30,947 bases of DNA from CAZKTS01 sp964555735 (GCA_964555735.1 CAZKTS010000310.1:1-30947), one strand, 5' to 3'. Shown: positions 1 to 8,561, counted from the stretch's first letter. The notes: generated by a model from the letters alone, not told the origin. Numbers and translations are program-made.

Positions 1-769
1 TGACGCCGTTGCCCACGAGGTTGACGGTCGTCTCGTGGCCGGCGACGTAGATGAGCACCACCTGCGCGATGAGCTCCTCGGTGGAGAGGCGATCGCCTTC
101 CTGCTCGGCCGCGATCATCGCCGACATCAGGTCGTTCGCCGGGTGCTCGCGCTTCCACGCGATCGCCTCGTTCACGTGCTCGACCATCGCGGCCTGCGCG
201 GCGAGCACCTCCGGCATCTCCTCCTTGGTCGTCAGCGGCTCGAGTGAGCGAGTGATCGCGTGGGCCCAGCCGCGTACGGCAAGTCGATCCGCGTCGGGCA
301 TCCCGAGCATGTCCGAGATCACTGCGAACGGGAGCGGGAACGCGAGGTCGGCGATGACGTCCATCTCGCCGCGTTCGGCCGCGGCATCGAGGATCTCGTC
401 GACGTAGCGCTGCACGTCGGGGATGAGCGCGTCCACCCGTCGGGGTGTGAACGCCTGCTGCATCAGACGGCGGATCCGCGTGTGCCGGGGCGGATCGAGG
501 TTGAGGATCGCCAGGCTGCCGCGCTCCGCCCGATCGCCGTCGGCGTAGAGCGAGCCGTCACGAGGAGCGTTGGCGTTGCGTTCCTCGACGGAGAGCGAGG
601 GGTCGCGCACGAGCCGGCCGACGTCTTCCCAGCGGGTGAGCGTCCAGGCGTCGAGGGCGTTCTTGTGGACCGGGCGCGTCTCCCGCAGCCGCCGGTACTG
701 GTCGTAGGGGTTCTCGAAGAACCCGGGCTCGAACGGGTTGAGGGCGAGCTCCTCGTGCGCCGTCGTCAC
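1..769 (-). CDS. Cytochrome P450, C-terminus outside window (partial)
   Basis: Haem mono-oxygenase of the soluble bacterial P450 type; substrate unknown. About 256 N-terminal residues are present. Visible are the LNLDPPRHTRIRR segment typical of bacterial P450s and the I-helix oxygen-activation motif AGHETT (residues 243-248, with the acid/alcohol pair at E246-T247). The ExxR motif and the Cys haem-ligand loop lie beyond the left edge, so integrity cannot be judged. The GTG at 769 is chosen because the protein then begins in the usual P450 way (NPFEPGFFENPYDQYRRLR) and because a TAGACT hexamer lies 7 nt upstream, fitting a leaderless transcript. It is divergent from eno with 169 nt between the starts. 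No ferredoxin or reductase gene is adjacent. Family assignment is firm; substrate class is not inferable. Confidence 0.93.
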   Translation of the reverse strand, partial: MTTAHEELALNPFEPGFFENPYDQYRRLRETRPVHKNALDAWTLTRWEDVGRLVRDPSLSVEERNANAPRDGSLYADGDRAERGSLAILNLDPPRHTRIRRLMQQAFTPRRVDALIPDVQRYVDEILDAAAERGEMDVIADLAFPLPFAVISDMLGMPDADRLAVRGWAHAITRSLEPLTTKEEMPEVLAAQAAMVEHVNEAIAWKREHPANDLMSAMIAAEQEGDRLSTEELIAQVVLIYVAGHETTVNLVGNGV

Positions 770-776
770 GCCGTCG

Positions 777-782
777 AGTCTA
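777..782 (-). promoter_or_regulatory. Candidate -10 element (TAGACT) of the P450 gene, leaderless type
   Basis: TAGACT on the minus strand is separated by 7 nt from the GTG start, so transcription would begin at or next to the start codon. A copy of CCAAACCGG (minus strand, 791-799) lies 8 nt upstream of this hexamer. No good -35 is seen. Inference from sequence only. Confidence 0.4.
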
Positions 783-797
783 CGAACCCCCCGGTTT

Positions 798-836
798 GGA
801 GAGCCCAGGGGGCAGCAGGTGCCCCCTGCGCTCTCC
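798..836. other. Strong hairpin in the P450-eno intergenic region
   Basis: Arms of 16 nt (798-813 and 821-836) pair with one mismatch around a 7-nt loop; the stem is GGAGAGC-C/G-CAGGGGGC. It lies between two divergent starts, so it is not an ordinary terminator of a flanking gene. It would be a leader structure only if a promoter lies outside it; otherwise it may be a protein-binding dyad. Smaller dyads follow before eno (CGAACG-GG-CGTTCG and CGCCAG-CCTTCC-CTGGCG). Confidence 0.5.
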
Positions 837-938
837 GCCAAGCGGGGTGGCGGGCCGAACGGGCGTTCGCCAGCCTTCCCTGGCGGGGGTTCGACGACTA
901 TCTTCGTAGACCCTCGTCACACCAGCCACAGGGGCAAC

Positions 939-2220
<1,282 letters not shown>

Positions 2221-2228
<8 letters not shown>

Positions 2229-2682
2229 CCGGACGCGGCCCTCGGGTCGCACGCCGTCGAAGCGCAAGCCCCCGAAGCGTCAGCAGGACGCGGTCAAGCG
2301 CCACCCCGCGAGCCGCACGCCGCCGCGCCGCCGCCCGCCGTCGCCGCGCGTCCGCCGCCGCCGCATCGCGGTCACCACCGTCCTCCTCGGCCTCGCCGTG
2401 GTCGGGTTCCTCTTCGCCTTCGTCTATCCCACCAGCACGTACCTCCAGCAGCGGTCCGAGCTGGGCAAGGGCGAGGAGCGCATCGCCCGGGTGGAGGCCG
2501 AGACCAAGCGGCTCGAGCAGCAGAACGAGCAGCTCCTCACCGACGAGGAGGTCGAGCGGCTCGCCCGCGAGCAGTACGGCCTCGTGCGCCCGGGAGAGAC
2601 GCCGTTCGTCCTCGTGCCCGCGGCGCCGTCGACCACCACGACGCTGCCCGCCCCTGAGAAGGACGCCACACCGCAGCCGTAG
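2221..2682 (+). CDS. FtsB/DivIC-type septum formation initiator protein
   Basis: Single-pass cell-division protein of the FtsB/DivIC family (153 aa), whose members bridge FtsL and FtsQ in the divisome. It has a long Arg/Lys/Pro-rich cytoplasmic N-terminus (residues about 1-45), one membrane helix (IAVTTVLLGLAVVGFLFAF), and an outer coiled coil (about 78-110, GEERIARVEAETKRLEQQNE). The conserved box EEVERLAREQYGLVRPGE follows, then a Thr/Pro tail. The GTG at 2221 overlaps the end of eno; an in-frame GTG at 2191 would add 10 residues from the eno frame and is less likely. Position after eno and before DUF501 and ppx is the usual actinobacterial arrangement and supports the assignment. Confidence 0.9.
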
Positions 2683-2685
2683 AGT
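2680..2685 (+). promoter_or_regulatory. Candidate leaderless -10 (TAGAGT) for the DUF501 gene
   Basis: TAGAGT begins in the stop codon of the preceding gene and ends 6 nt before the ATG at 2692. Spacing equals that of the other leaderless candidates in this window. The gene may also be read from the eno promoter. Confidence 0.35.
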
Positions 2686-2691
2686 TGTCGC

Positions 2692-3147
2692 ATGTCGACA
2701 GCACCCGACGATCTCGTCGCGGTTCGCGAACGCCTGGGCCGCGAGCCCGTCGCCGAGTTCGACGTCGTGGTGCGTGCGCCCGACGGTGCGCCGGTCGTCC
2801 TGCGCAACGCGCCCTTCACGCGCGACGGCACGCCGATGCCGACGCGCTACTGGCTGCTCGACCCCGAGCTGGTCCTGCTCGTCTCACGCCTCGAAGCCGA
2901 TGGCGGCGTCCGCGCCGCTGAGGCCGAGGTCGACGCCGATGAGCTCGCGGCCGCGCACGTGGCGTACGCCGCCGCGCGCGACGCCGAGATCCCCGCGGAC
3001 CACACCGGTCCCCGCCCATCGGGTGGTGTCGGCGGGACTCGGCTCGGCGTGAAGTGCCTCCACGCGCACTACGCCTACCTCCTCGCCGGCGGCGACGACC
3101 CGGTCGGCCGCTGGGTCGCCGACCGGCTGGCCGTGAGCGCGGCATGA
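2692..3147 (+). CDS. DUF501 family protein
   Basis: Conserved actinobacterial protein of unknown function, 151 aa, full length for the family. Signature segments are seen: the N-terminal VVRAPDGAPVVLRNAPF, TRYWLLDPELVLLVSRLEA and the C-terminal GGTRLGVKCLHAHYAYLLAG with its conserved Cys and two His. The last motif looks like a possible metal- or nucleotide-binding patch, but no activity is established that I know of. Its TGA overlaps the ATG of the phosphatase gene (ATGA), so the two are translationally coupled. This pairing with ppx is widespread in actinobacteria, suggesting a shared role with polyphosphate or alarmone metabolism; that link is inference. Confidence 0.93.
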   Translation: MSTAPDDLVAVRERLGREPVAEFDVVVRAPDGAPVVLRNAPFTRDGTPMPTRYWLLDPELVLLVSRLEADGGVRAAEAEVDADELAAAHVAYAAARDAEIPADHTGPRPSGGVGGTRLGVKCLHAHYAYLLAGGDDPVGRWVADRLAVSAA

Positions 3148-4067
3148 GTCGCCTCGCCGCCGTCGACATCGGCACCAACTCCGTGCGCCTGCTCGTCGCC
3201 GACGTCGAGGGGACCGGCGCGGCCGCGACCCTCGCGCCCGTCGAGCGCCTGATGCGCATCACCCGTCTGGGTCAGGGCGTCGACGCGGCTCGGGCGCTGC
3301 ACCCGGACGCGATCGAGCGGACCCTGACCGTCCTGCGCGAGTACGGCGAGGTGTGCACTCGCCTCGGCGTCGAGCGGATCCGGGCCACGGCCACGAGCGC
3401 GGCGCGTGATGCCACGAACCGCGACGACTTCTTCGGCCCGGCCACGGAGGCCCTCGGTGTGCGCCCGGAGCTGCTGTCCGGCGACGAGGAGGCCCGCCTG
3501 TCCTTCCTCGGCGCGACCGCTGACCTCGAGGCGCCGGCGCCGTACCTCGTCGTCGACATCGGCGGTGGTTCCACGGAGTTCGTCGTCGGCACCGACGAGC
3601 CCACGGCCGCGATCTCGATCGACATCGGGTGCGTGCGCGTCACCGAGCAGTTCCTGCACTCCGATCCGCCGACACCCGAGGAGCTGTCCGGCGCGGTGTC
3701 CGTGGTCCGCGACCACCTCACCGATGTCGCCCGCGAGATCCCCGCGGTGCGCGACGCGAAGACGATGGTCGGCCTCGCGGGGACGATCACGACGGTCGCG
3801 GCCGTCGAGCAGGGCCTCGCCGAGTACGACCGCGACAAGATCCACCACTTCCGCTTGTCGCGCGCCGCGGCCGAAGACGTGTTCCGCACCCTGGCGCTCG
3901 AGCCCGTCGCGGATCGTCGGCACAACCCTGGCCTCGAGGAGGGGCGCGTCGACGTGATCGTCGGCGGCACGATCGTGCTGGTGTCGATCCTGCGCGCGTT
4001 CGAGATCGAGGAGGTGCTCGTGAGCGAGGCCGACATCCTCGACGGGCTGGTTCGGTCCTTGACCTGA
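3144..4067 (+). CDS. ppx: Ppx/GppA phosphatase (exopolyphosphatase family)
   Basis: Hydrolase of the sugar kinase/actin-fold Ppx/GppA family, acting on polyphosphate and/or pppGpp; 307 aa, the short two-domain form lacking the C-terminal HD-like extension of the E. coli enzyme. Motifs in order: phosphate-1 AAVDIGTNSVRLLVADV, ATSAARDATNRDDF, SGDEEARLSFLGA, phosphate-2 VVDIGGGSTEFVVG and the adenosine-type GLAGTITTVAAVEQG. The start at 3144 overlaps the DUF501 stop by 4 nt and matches the family N-terminus. Sequence alone does not say whether polyphosphate or pppGpp is the main substrate. Confidence 0.95.
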   Translation: MSRLAAVDIGTNSVRLLVADVEGTGAAATLAPVERLMRITRLGQGVDAARALHPDAIERTLTVLREYGEVCTRLGVERIRATATSAARDATNRDDFFGPATEALGVRPELLSGDEEARLSFLGATADLEAPAPYLVVDIGGGSTEFVVGTDEPTAAISIDIGCVRVTEQFLHSDPPTPEELSGAVSVVRDHLTDVAREIPAVRDAKTMVGLAGTITTVAAVEQGLAEYDRDKIHHFRLSRAAAEDVFRTLALEPVADRRHNPGLEEGRVDVIVGGTIVLVSILRAFEIEEVLVSEADILDGLVRSLT

Positions 4068-4138
4068 GCGGCCATTCGTGCTTCCGCGACGGCCGGATAT
4101 CCACCACTTTCGCCGTCGACCGGCGGAGAATCGCCCTC

Positions 4139-4537
4139 ATGCGGGGGGACGTGCTGGATCCGGATGTCGCCGCGGCGGCCGACTTCGTCGACGCGCTCGC
4201 GCGCCTCACCGGTGAGGACCTGCGCACCGTCGCGAAGTCGCTGGACTCCGACACGTTGACCGATGAGGTCGACTGGTGGCGCGCCACGATCGCGATCGAC
4301 AAGCTGCTCCGTCATGTGCACCGCACGCGCCAGGCTGCGCGTGCCGCGTCGGAAGCGGCGGAGGCCGTGCAGGACGCCGCGACCCGCTCGGGCATCGCAC
4401 TGCCCGACGATGATGTCACCCACGTCGCGCGCGCGGCCGCCGACGTCGCTCGTGGGCTCGTGGCCGGCCTCCCGGCGCGCCCGGTCGTCCGGCTCCTCCT
4501 GGAGCACTGGACGCCGGTCTACAACGTCACCGTCTGA
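4139..4537 (+). CDS. Small helical protein of unknown function
   Basis: Not recognised. The 132-aa product is predicted almost wholly helical, with no signal peptide or membrane segment, a WWRATIAIDKLLR segment near residue 45 and a conserved-looking end (RLLLEHWTPVYNVTV). The ATG at 4139 is preferred: a GAGAAT hexamer lies 7 nt upstream and a CGCCG-TCGAC-CGGCG dyad just before that. It lies 71 nt after ppx on the same strand and converges with the membrane protein gene at 4553. The frame has the expected GC-rich third positions and no competing frame looks real, so I think it is a gene. Confidence 0.7.
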   Translation: MRGDVLDPDVAAAADFVDALARLTGEDLRTVAKSLDSDTLTDEVDWWRATIAIDKLLRHVHRTRQAARAASEAAEAVQDAATRSGIALPDDDVTHVARAAADVARGLVAGLPARPVVRLLLEHWTPVYNVTV

Positions 4538-4552
4538 GTCGCCGTCTCGCGC

Positions 4553-5482
4553 TCAGCCGGCGGGGCCGCCGTTCCCGTTCCCGTTCCCGTTCCCGTTGCC
4601 GTTGCCCTGGTTCCCGTTGCCGTTCCCACCGCCGCCCGCGTTCCCGCTCCCTCCTCCGCCCGCGTTGCCGTTCCCACCGCCGTTGCCGGGGTTGGCGCCC
4701 CCGTTGCCCTGGCCGCCGTTGCCGCTGCCACCGCCCGCGGGGCTGCCGGGCGAGTCGGGTGCGCCGCCCGCCGGAGGCTCCTGACCCGGTGGTTGGTTCG
4801 CGAGCAGCTCGACAACCGAGCAGTACGCGGCGATGCGCTCGGCGTCGGTCGCGCCCGGCGACGAGGCGGCAGCCGCGGCAAGGCCTCGGAACGCGCGTGC
4901 CTGCGACCTGTCACCGTTCCCGGCCGCGTAGGCGCGGCACAGTCCGACGGCACCCGGGCCGGTCGCGGCTTCGATCTCGGCGGCAGAGGGCTCGGCATCC
5001 GTTCCGCCAACAGCCTCGGTGTCCGTGCCACCCGGGCCGTTCGTGTCGTTGCGCGAGCTGTTGCCGCGACGGTCGCCCGAGGACGAGTCCGTCGCGACGC
5101 CGTTCGGCTGAGTCGTCGCGGTGAACGGGTCGGTGAGTGCGAGCGCGAGGCCGGACACAGCAAGGAGTGCAAGGACCACGAACGCAACCACGAGTGGGCG
5201 CGCCGACCGCCGTCGCCTCGGCCGCGCGTCGGTTGCGTCACCGTGGGAGGCGACGCCGTGCTGTCGCGCGGCCAGGAACGCGGCGATGGCCGCATCCTCG
5301 CCGAGCAGCTCGTCGGGCCGCAGCGGCGCGGCGGCCGCGGCGAGCACTGCCGCGACCGGGCCGTAGCCGGGCGGTGCGTCGGCGGGGCTGATCGATCCAT
5401 CGAGCAGCCGCGTGGCGGTGTCGTCGTCGAGGCGTGCGAGTCGTGGGCTCATGTCATCGAACTGACCGTCGTCCGGGTTCAT
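4553..5482 (-). CDS. Membrane protein, probable anti-sigma factor, with Gly/Asn-rich tail
   Basis: A 309-aa single-pass protein directly behind an ECF sigma gene; the ATG overlaps the sigma stop (ATGA), so the two are co-translated. Cytoplasmic residues 1-95 are acidic then basic, one membrane helix lies at about 96-117 (LVVAFVVLALLAVSGLALAL), and the outer part has a Thr/Ser/Asn linker, a helical patch with two Cys (C182 and C221) and a low-complexity tail (about 238-309) of GNGNGG-type repeats. There is no HxxxCxxC zinc anti-sigma motif, so the role rests on topology and gene order. It could instead be a sigma-controlled envelope protein. The tail is encoded by a hexamer tract that may vary in length. 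Confidence 0.75.
   Translation of the reverse strand: MNPDDGQFDDMSPRLARLDDDTATRLLDGSISPADAPPGYGPVAAVLAAAAAPLRPDELLGEDAAIAAFLAARQHGVASHGDATDARPRRRRSARPLVVAFVVLALLAVSGLALALTDPFTATTQPNGVATDSSSGDRRGNSSRNDTNGPGGTDTEAVGGTDAEPSAAEIEAATGPGAVGLCRAYAAGNGDRSQARAFRGLAAAAASSPGATDAERIAAYCSVVELLANQPPGQEPPAGGAPDSPGSPAGGGSGNGGQGNGGANPGNGGGNGNAGGGGSGNAGGGGNGNGNQGNGNGNGNGNGNGGPAG
4571..4606. repeat. Hexanucleotide tandem repeat (GTTCCC/GTTGCC) in the tail of the membrane protein gene
   Basis: Six perfect 6-bp units on the plus strand: four GTTCCC then two GTTGCC. They encode alternating Gly-Asn near the protein's C-terminus. Related but degenerate units continue to about 4735. Six-base units keep the frame, so slippage would change tail length only. 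Confidence 0.85.
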
Positions 5483-6048
5483 GGTGTCACCCGCCTTGAG
5501 TCTTCGGCATCTTGAGCGAGAATCTGTGCAAGGCGCTGGAGGCCGCGATGGGTCAAGACGCGGACGGCGCCCGGCTTCTTGCCGACCACCTCAGCGACGT
5601 CCGCGACGTCCATGCCGACGACCGCCCGGAGGGTCACCACCTCGGCCTGGGCCGGCGGGAGGCGGGCGATCAGTGCGAGCGCCCGGTCGGTGGACACCGC
5701 TTCGAGGATGGGACCGGCGGCGTCGTCGTCCCCGGGCATCTCCGCGAGCTGTTCGACCGGGTGGAGGTCGATCGGTCGGCGGGCCTCCCGGCGGCGCCAG
5801 TCGATGCCGCGGTGGCGGGCGATCGTGAACACCCACGACCGGAAGCCGAGCTCGGTGCCTTCGAACTTCGAGAGGTCGCGCGCGACCCGGCTCCAGGTCT
5901 CCGACGCGACGTCCTCGGTGGCCTCACCTGCGAGCACCCGGAGGAATCGGAGCACCTGTGGCTGCAGGCTGCGCCACAACCTCGCGAAGGCGTCCTCGTC
6001 GCCCGCTCGAGCCGCGGCGAGGACGTCGGGGAAGTCCGGTCCGATCAC
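5479..6048 (-). CDS. ECF-type RNA polymerase sigma factor (sigma-70 family)
   Basis: Alternative sigma factor of about 189 aa. Region 2 is seen in PQVLRFLRVLAGEATEDVASETWSRV and FRSWVFTIARHRGIDWRRRE; region 4 with its helix-turn-helix in LPPAQAEVVTLRAVVGMDVADVAEVVGKKPGAVRVLTHRGLQRL. Upstream in-frame starts exist at 6084 (GTG) and 6345. The GTG at 6048 is preferred because the protein then begins just before the usual DFPDVLAAARAGDEDAF segment, and a TAGGCT hexamer at 6089-6094 would start transcription between 6084 and 6048. It is co-translated with the probable anti-sigma gene. It is divergent from the LPXTG surface protein gene, a plausible but unproven target. Confidence 0.93.
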   Translation of the reverse strand: MIGPDFPDVLAAARAGDEDAFARLWRSLQPQVLRFLRVLAGEATEDVASETWSRVARDLSKFEGTELGFRSWVFTIARHRGIDWRRREARRPIDLHPVEQLAEMPGDDDAAGPILEAVSTDRALALIARLPPAQAEVVTLRAVVGMDVADVAEVVGKKPGAVRVLTHRGLQRLAQILAQDAEDSRRVTP

Positions 6049-6088
6049 TGGTCCATCGCCGAGGGTGCTCCGCTCCGTCCGCACCCAG

Positions 6089-6094
6089 AGCCTA
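6089..6094 (-). promoter_or_regulatory. Candidate -10 (TAGGCT) of the sigma factor operon
   Basis: Minus-strand TAGGCT. The expected start of transcription, 6-7 nt downstream, gives a leader of roughly 35 nt before the GTG at 6048. No clear -35 is seen. Confidence 0.35.
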
Positions 6095-6267
6095 CGTGTG
6101 CACCCAACGGAAGTGCCCGATCGCCAGGGCGGGCGGCGACCGGGCACTCCGGGGCAGGTTCCGTGCCGAGCACCGCATTGGGAACGGCTCCGCTCGGTCG
6201 GACCGGTGACCGCCGCGCGGACAGGGCCGCGCGGCAGTCGCACGTTCACCGACACGACCGGCGATGC

Positions 6268-6315
6268 CGTTACACCGCGGTCTCGGGCGCGCGCCGATGC
6301 GACGCAGGTGTAACG
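6268..6315. promoter_or_regulatory. Inverted pair of CGTTACACC sites
   Basis: CGTTACACC at 6268-6276 and its exact reverse complement GGTGTAACG at 6307-6315, 30 nt apart (38-40 nt centre to centre). It lies upstream of the sigma gene on one side and the surface gene on the other. It could be paired operator sites or two opposing promoter elements. Confidence 0.4.
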
Positions 6316-6401
6316 CAAACGTGCGCGAAGGCGGTGCGACCTCACGGAGGGTGGTGACCGATGTCACGCGCCTGAGTCATCGCAACGGAGGGTGCCGTCA
6401 G

Positions 6402-6542
6402 TAGGTTGCCCATTGCCACGAAACGTGGCAAGAGACGAATGGGAGCATCGACCTCCGACGGACCCCCCCTGGTCACCGTTCTTCCGTCGGGGCGAGCAGT
6501 GGTGAGACCGGCCCATTCCCGGTAGGCGCGCTTGGGCGCGCC
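6402..6542 (+). promoter_or_regulatory. Possible structured 5' leader of the LPXTG gene, with alternative pairings
   Basis: A TAGGTT hexamer (6402-6407) would start a transcript near 6414. Downstream are a perfect stem TTGCCACG-AAA-CGTGGCAA (6413-6431), a stem CCGACGGA/TCCGTCGG (6455-6462 with 6483-6490), and GGCGCGC-TTGG-GCGCGCC (6525-6542) ending right at the Shine-Dalgarno sequence. GAATGGG (6437-6443) can pair with CCCATTC (6512-6518), enclosing the second stem; its AATGGG part can instead pair with CCCATT (6409-6414). I matched no known riboswitch class. Function is inference. Confidence 0.4.
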
Positions 6543-6552
6543 AGAAGGGAAC

Positions 6553-8418
6553 ATGGCCGTGCGTCGCACTGCACGCGTTCGCGCATTCTTCGGAGGACGA
6601 CGAGCTCGTCACGGACTCGGGCTCGTCGTGGCGGGCATCGCCGTCGCCACGCTGGTGCTCGGCAGTCTCCTGCCCGCCGGCGCCGAGGAGACCGCACCAC
6701 TCGGCAACGACTCGCCGACCACATCGACGCCGTCGGAGCCGACGACCACGACCACCACCGTGGCTCCCGCCGACGAGCCGTCGGCGACGTCGTTCGGGGT
6801 CGAGTCATCGGACGTCGGTCCGTTGGTCGACCCAGCGCCGATCACGGTCACCCTGCACCAACAGCAGCAGGGCCAGACGCCGATCGAGCCCGGCACCGGT
6901 GACTGCCAGGCACCTGACGACGGCGGTGACATCCCGAACATCCCCGCCGGGCAGATGATCTGGCACTTCATCCTCACCAACACGACGTCGGTGAACGGCG
7001 TCACGTCAGAGGGCTCGGCCGGCTACCCCACCGACATGATCAGCGCCCTCACGCTCGACTTCGCGCCCGACACCCCCTACACGGTGGTGCAGACGAAGGT
7101 CAGCGGCGTCTTCCACTGGTGGGTGCAGACGCCCGACACGGTGGCGCTCGAGAGCGGCTCGGTGTCGAACGTCGTCCCCGACGTCGCGGGCAACGGCCAG
7201 CCGAAAACCCCGAACTTCAACCTCTCGCACTGCGAGTTCCCGAGTGGTGGTGACGACGGCAGCCTCACGGTTGACAAGGAGGTGGTCGGCACGCCCAGTG
7301 GCGACCCCACCTTCACGATCAACGTCGCCTGCGACACCGACCCGGCGATCGACGTGGACCTCACGTTCGACGCGAGCGGCAACCTCGATCCTGCTGGTCA
7401 GGACAATGTGTTCGAGGATCTCCCGCCCGGCACGCAGTGCACGGTCGAGGAGCAGAACCCGCCCTCAGATGCCCAGGTCGCCTACACCGTCGACGGCTCG
7501 CCGGTGAGCGCTCCGGCGACGGTCACGATCCTCGCCGCGGCCGAGGTCGACGTGGTGGTGACCAACACGTTCACCGACGCCGAGACGGGGTCGATCTCGG
7601 TCCAGAAGGAGATCTCCGGCCAGTTCGGCGAACCCACCATCGGTGACGAGTACGACGTCCGCGTCCGTTGCGTGGACGGTGACCAGCCGCCGGCGATCGT
7701 GTTCGATCAGACGGTGACGCTCACCTACGACTCGAAGATGTCGCACAACTTCACGGGCATCCCGGTGCCGTCGTCGTGCACGGTCGAAGAGACGGCCATG
7801 CCGGCCCAGGCGTCGCTGCTCTCGTATTCGCCGCACGGCACCGACCCTGACGAGGCCACGACGCCGCCGACGATCGAGCTGGGAGACACCACCAGCGCGT
7901 CGGTGACGATCACCAACGCGTACTCCGAGGTCGGCGGTGAGTTCAGCGGCTCGGTGAACGTCGCGAAGCACGTGGTCGGAGGCCCGCCCGACGAGGGCAC
8001 CGAGTTCGTGATCAACGTCAAGTGCGACGGCGTCACCGTCCACGTCGACCAGGACGTCACCCTCGTCTACAAGAGCAAGCTGACCGACACCGTGTCCTTC
8101 TCGGCGCCGTCGCTCGAGACGGTGACGTGCACCGTCACGGAGAAGTCACCGCTCGGTGGTGCAACGAGGGCCAGCGTGTCGCCGAACGACGGCGTGGTCG
8201 TACTGACCGTCGCCGCGCCCAGCGCGGACGTCGTCGTCACGAACGAGTACGGCGACCCGAAGGTCGAGGTGGGCGGCGTCAGCGTCACGGACGCGCTGCC
8301 CTTCACGGGTTCGGGCACCGACATCCTGCTGAAGGTGGCAGGGTGGCTCATCGTGCTCGGCGCCGGTCTCTGGGTCGTCACGCGGATCCGCCGTCGCGGA
8401 GCCACGCAGCTCGGCTAG
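6553..8418 (+). CDS. LPXTG-anchored surface protein with DUF5979 repeats
   Basis: Secreted cell-wall protein of 621 aa. It has a basic N-region, a hydrophobic signal core (about 21-40) and likely cleavage after PAGA (residue 44). A Thr/Ser/Pro-rich stalk (about 45-95) and a unique domain (about 96-230, with WHFILTN and HWWVQTP) follow, then three DUF5979-like beta-sandwich repeats (about 236-340, 346-457 and 466-566). Each repeat begins GSxxVxK and ends VVVTNTF, VTITNAY or VVVTNEY, and each contains a Cys pair. The end is a sorting signal: LPFTG (582-586), a hydrophobic helix and a basic RIRRRG tail. The ATG at 6553 has a GAAGGGA ribosome site 3-9 nt upstream; an in-frame start at 6532 would add residues before the signal. 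No sortase gene is in the window. An adhesin or structural surface role is inferred. Confidence 0.9.
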   Translation: MAVRRTARVRAFFGGRRARHGLGLVVAGIAVATLVLGSLLPAGAEETAPLGNDSPTTSTPSEPTTTTTTVAPADEPSATSFGVESSDVGPLVDPAPITVTLHQQQQGQTPIEPGTGDCQAPDDGGDIPNIPAGQMIWHFILTNTTSVNGVTSEGSAGYPTDMISALTLDFAPDTPYTVVQTKVSGVFHWWVQTPDTVALESGSVSNVVPDVAGNGQPKTPNFNLSHCEFPSGGDDGSLTVDKEVVGTPSGDPTFTINVACDTDPAIDVDLTFDASGNLDPAGQDNVFEDLPPGTQCTVEEQNPPSDAQVAYTVDGSPVSAPATVTILAAAEVDVVVTNTFTDAETGSISVQKEISGQFGEPTIGDEYDVRVRCVDGDQPPAIVFDQTVTLTYDSKMSHNFTGIPVPSSCTVEETAMPAQASLLSYSPHGTDPDEATTPPTIELGDTTSASVTITNAYSEVGGEFSGSVNVAKHVVGGPPDEGTEFVINVKCDGVTVHVDQDVTLVYKSKLTDTVSFSAPSLETVTCTVTEKSPLGGATRASVSPNDGVVVLTVAAPSADVVVTNEYGDPKVEVGGVSVTDALPFTGSGTDILLKVAGWLIVLGAGLWVVTRIRRRGATQLG

Positions 8419-8443
8419 CCGGCACCGCAAACCCGCACTGACC

Positions 8444-8473
8444 GTCGGCCCCGGGCGCGAGCCCGGGGCCGAC
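8444..8473 (+). terminator. Strong GC hairpin terminator after the LPXTG gene
   Basis: Perfect 13-bp arms (GTCGGCCCCGGGC and its complement) around a GCGA tetraloop, starting 25 nt after the stop codon. There is no long T-run, as is common in GC-rich actinobacteria. Confidence 0.8.
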
Positions 8474-8528
8474 GTCGTTCGCGCACCGATTCCGCGCGCG
8501 CGCCCGTTACGCGATTCGGCCAGGTTCT

Positions 8529-8561
8529 TTTTGCCGGTTCGCTCAAGCGAAATTTTGCCGG
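8529..8561. promoter_or_regulatory. TTTTGCCGG direct repeats flanking a palindrome, upstream of tadE
   Basis: Two exact TTTTGCCGG copies (8529-8537 and 8553-8561), 24 nt apart start to start, enclose the perfect dyad TTCGCT-CA-AGCGAA (8538-8551). The unusually A/T-rich block lies 17 nt before the tadE ATG, where a promoter or operator is expected. The factor is unknown. Confidence 0.5.

Larger units (their letters stand above)
6049..6552. other. About 500-nt non-coding region between divergent sigma factor and surface protein genes
   Basis: No convincing gene: the short open frames here have no family resemblance and conflict with one another. The stretch holds an inverted pair of CGTTACACC (6268-6276 and 6307-6315) and, nearer the surface gene, a set of stem-loops (6409-6542) described separately. 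It is far longer than most other spacers here, which points to extended regulation of one or both flanking genes. Confidence 0.7.

Noticed and set aside
4565..4735. CRISPR array or satellite in the GTTCCC-rich tract
   Set aside because: Units are 6 bp with no spacers and lie in frame inside a coding sequence for a Gly/Asn tail.
6361..6552. Cyclic-di-GMP (GEMM) or cyclic-di-AMP (ydaO) riboswitch upstream of the surface gene
   Set aside because: A GAAA-type loop and pairing stems raised the idea, but the conserved internal sequences of either class could not be found in the right order.
6342..6569. Small minus-strand open frames in the 6.05-6.55 kb spacer
   Set aside because: No ribosome site, no family resemblance, and they overlap each other and the structured leader; composition fits non-coding sequence.
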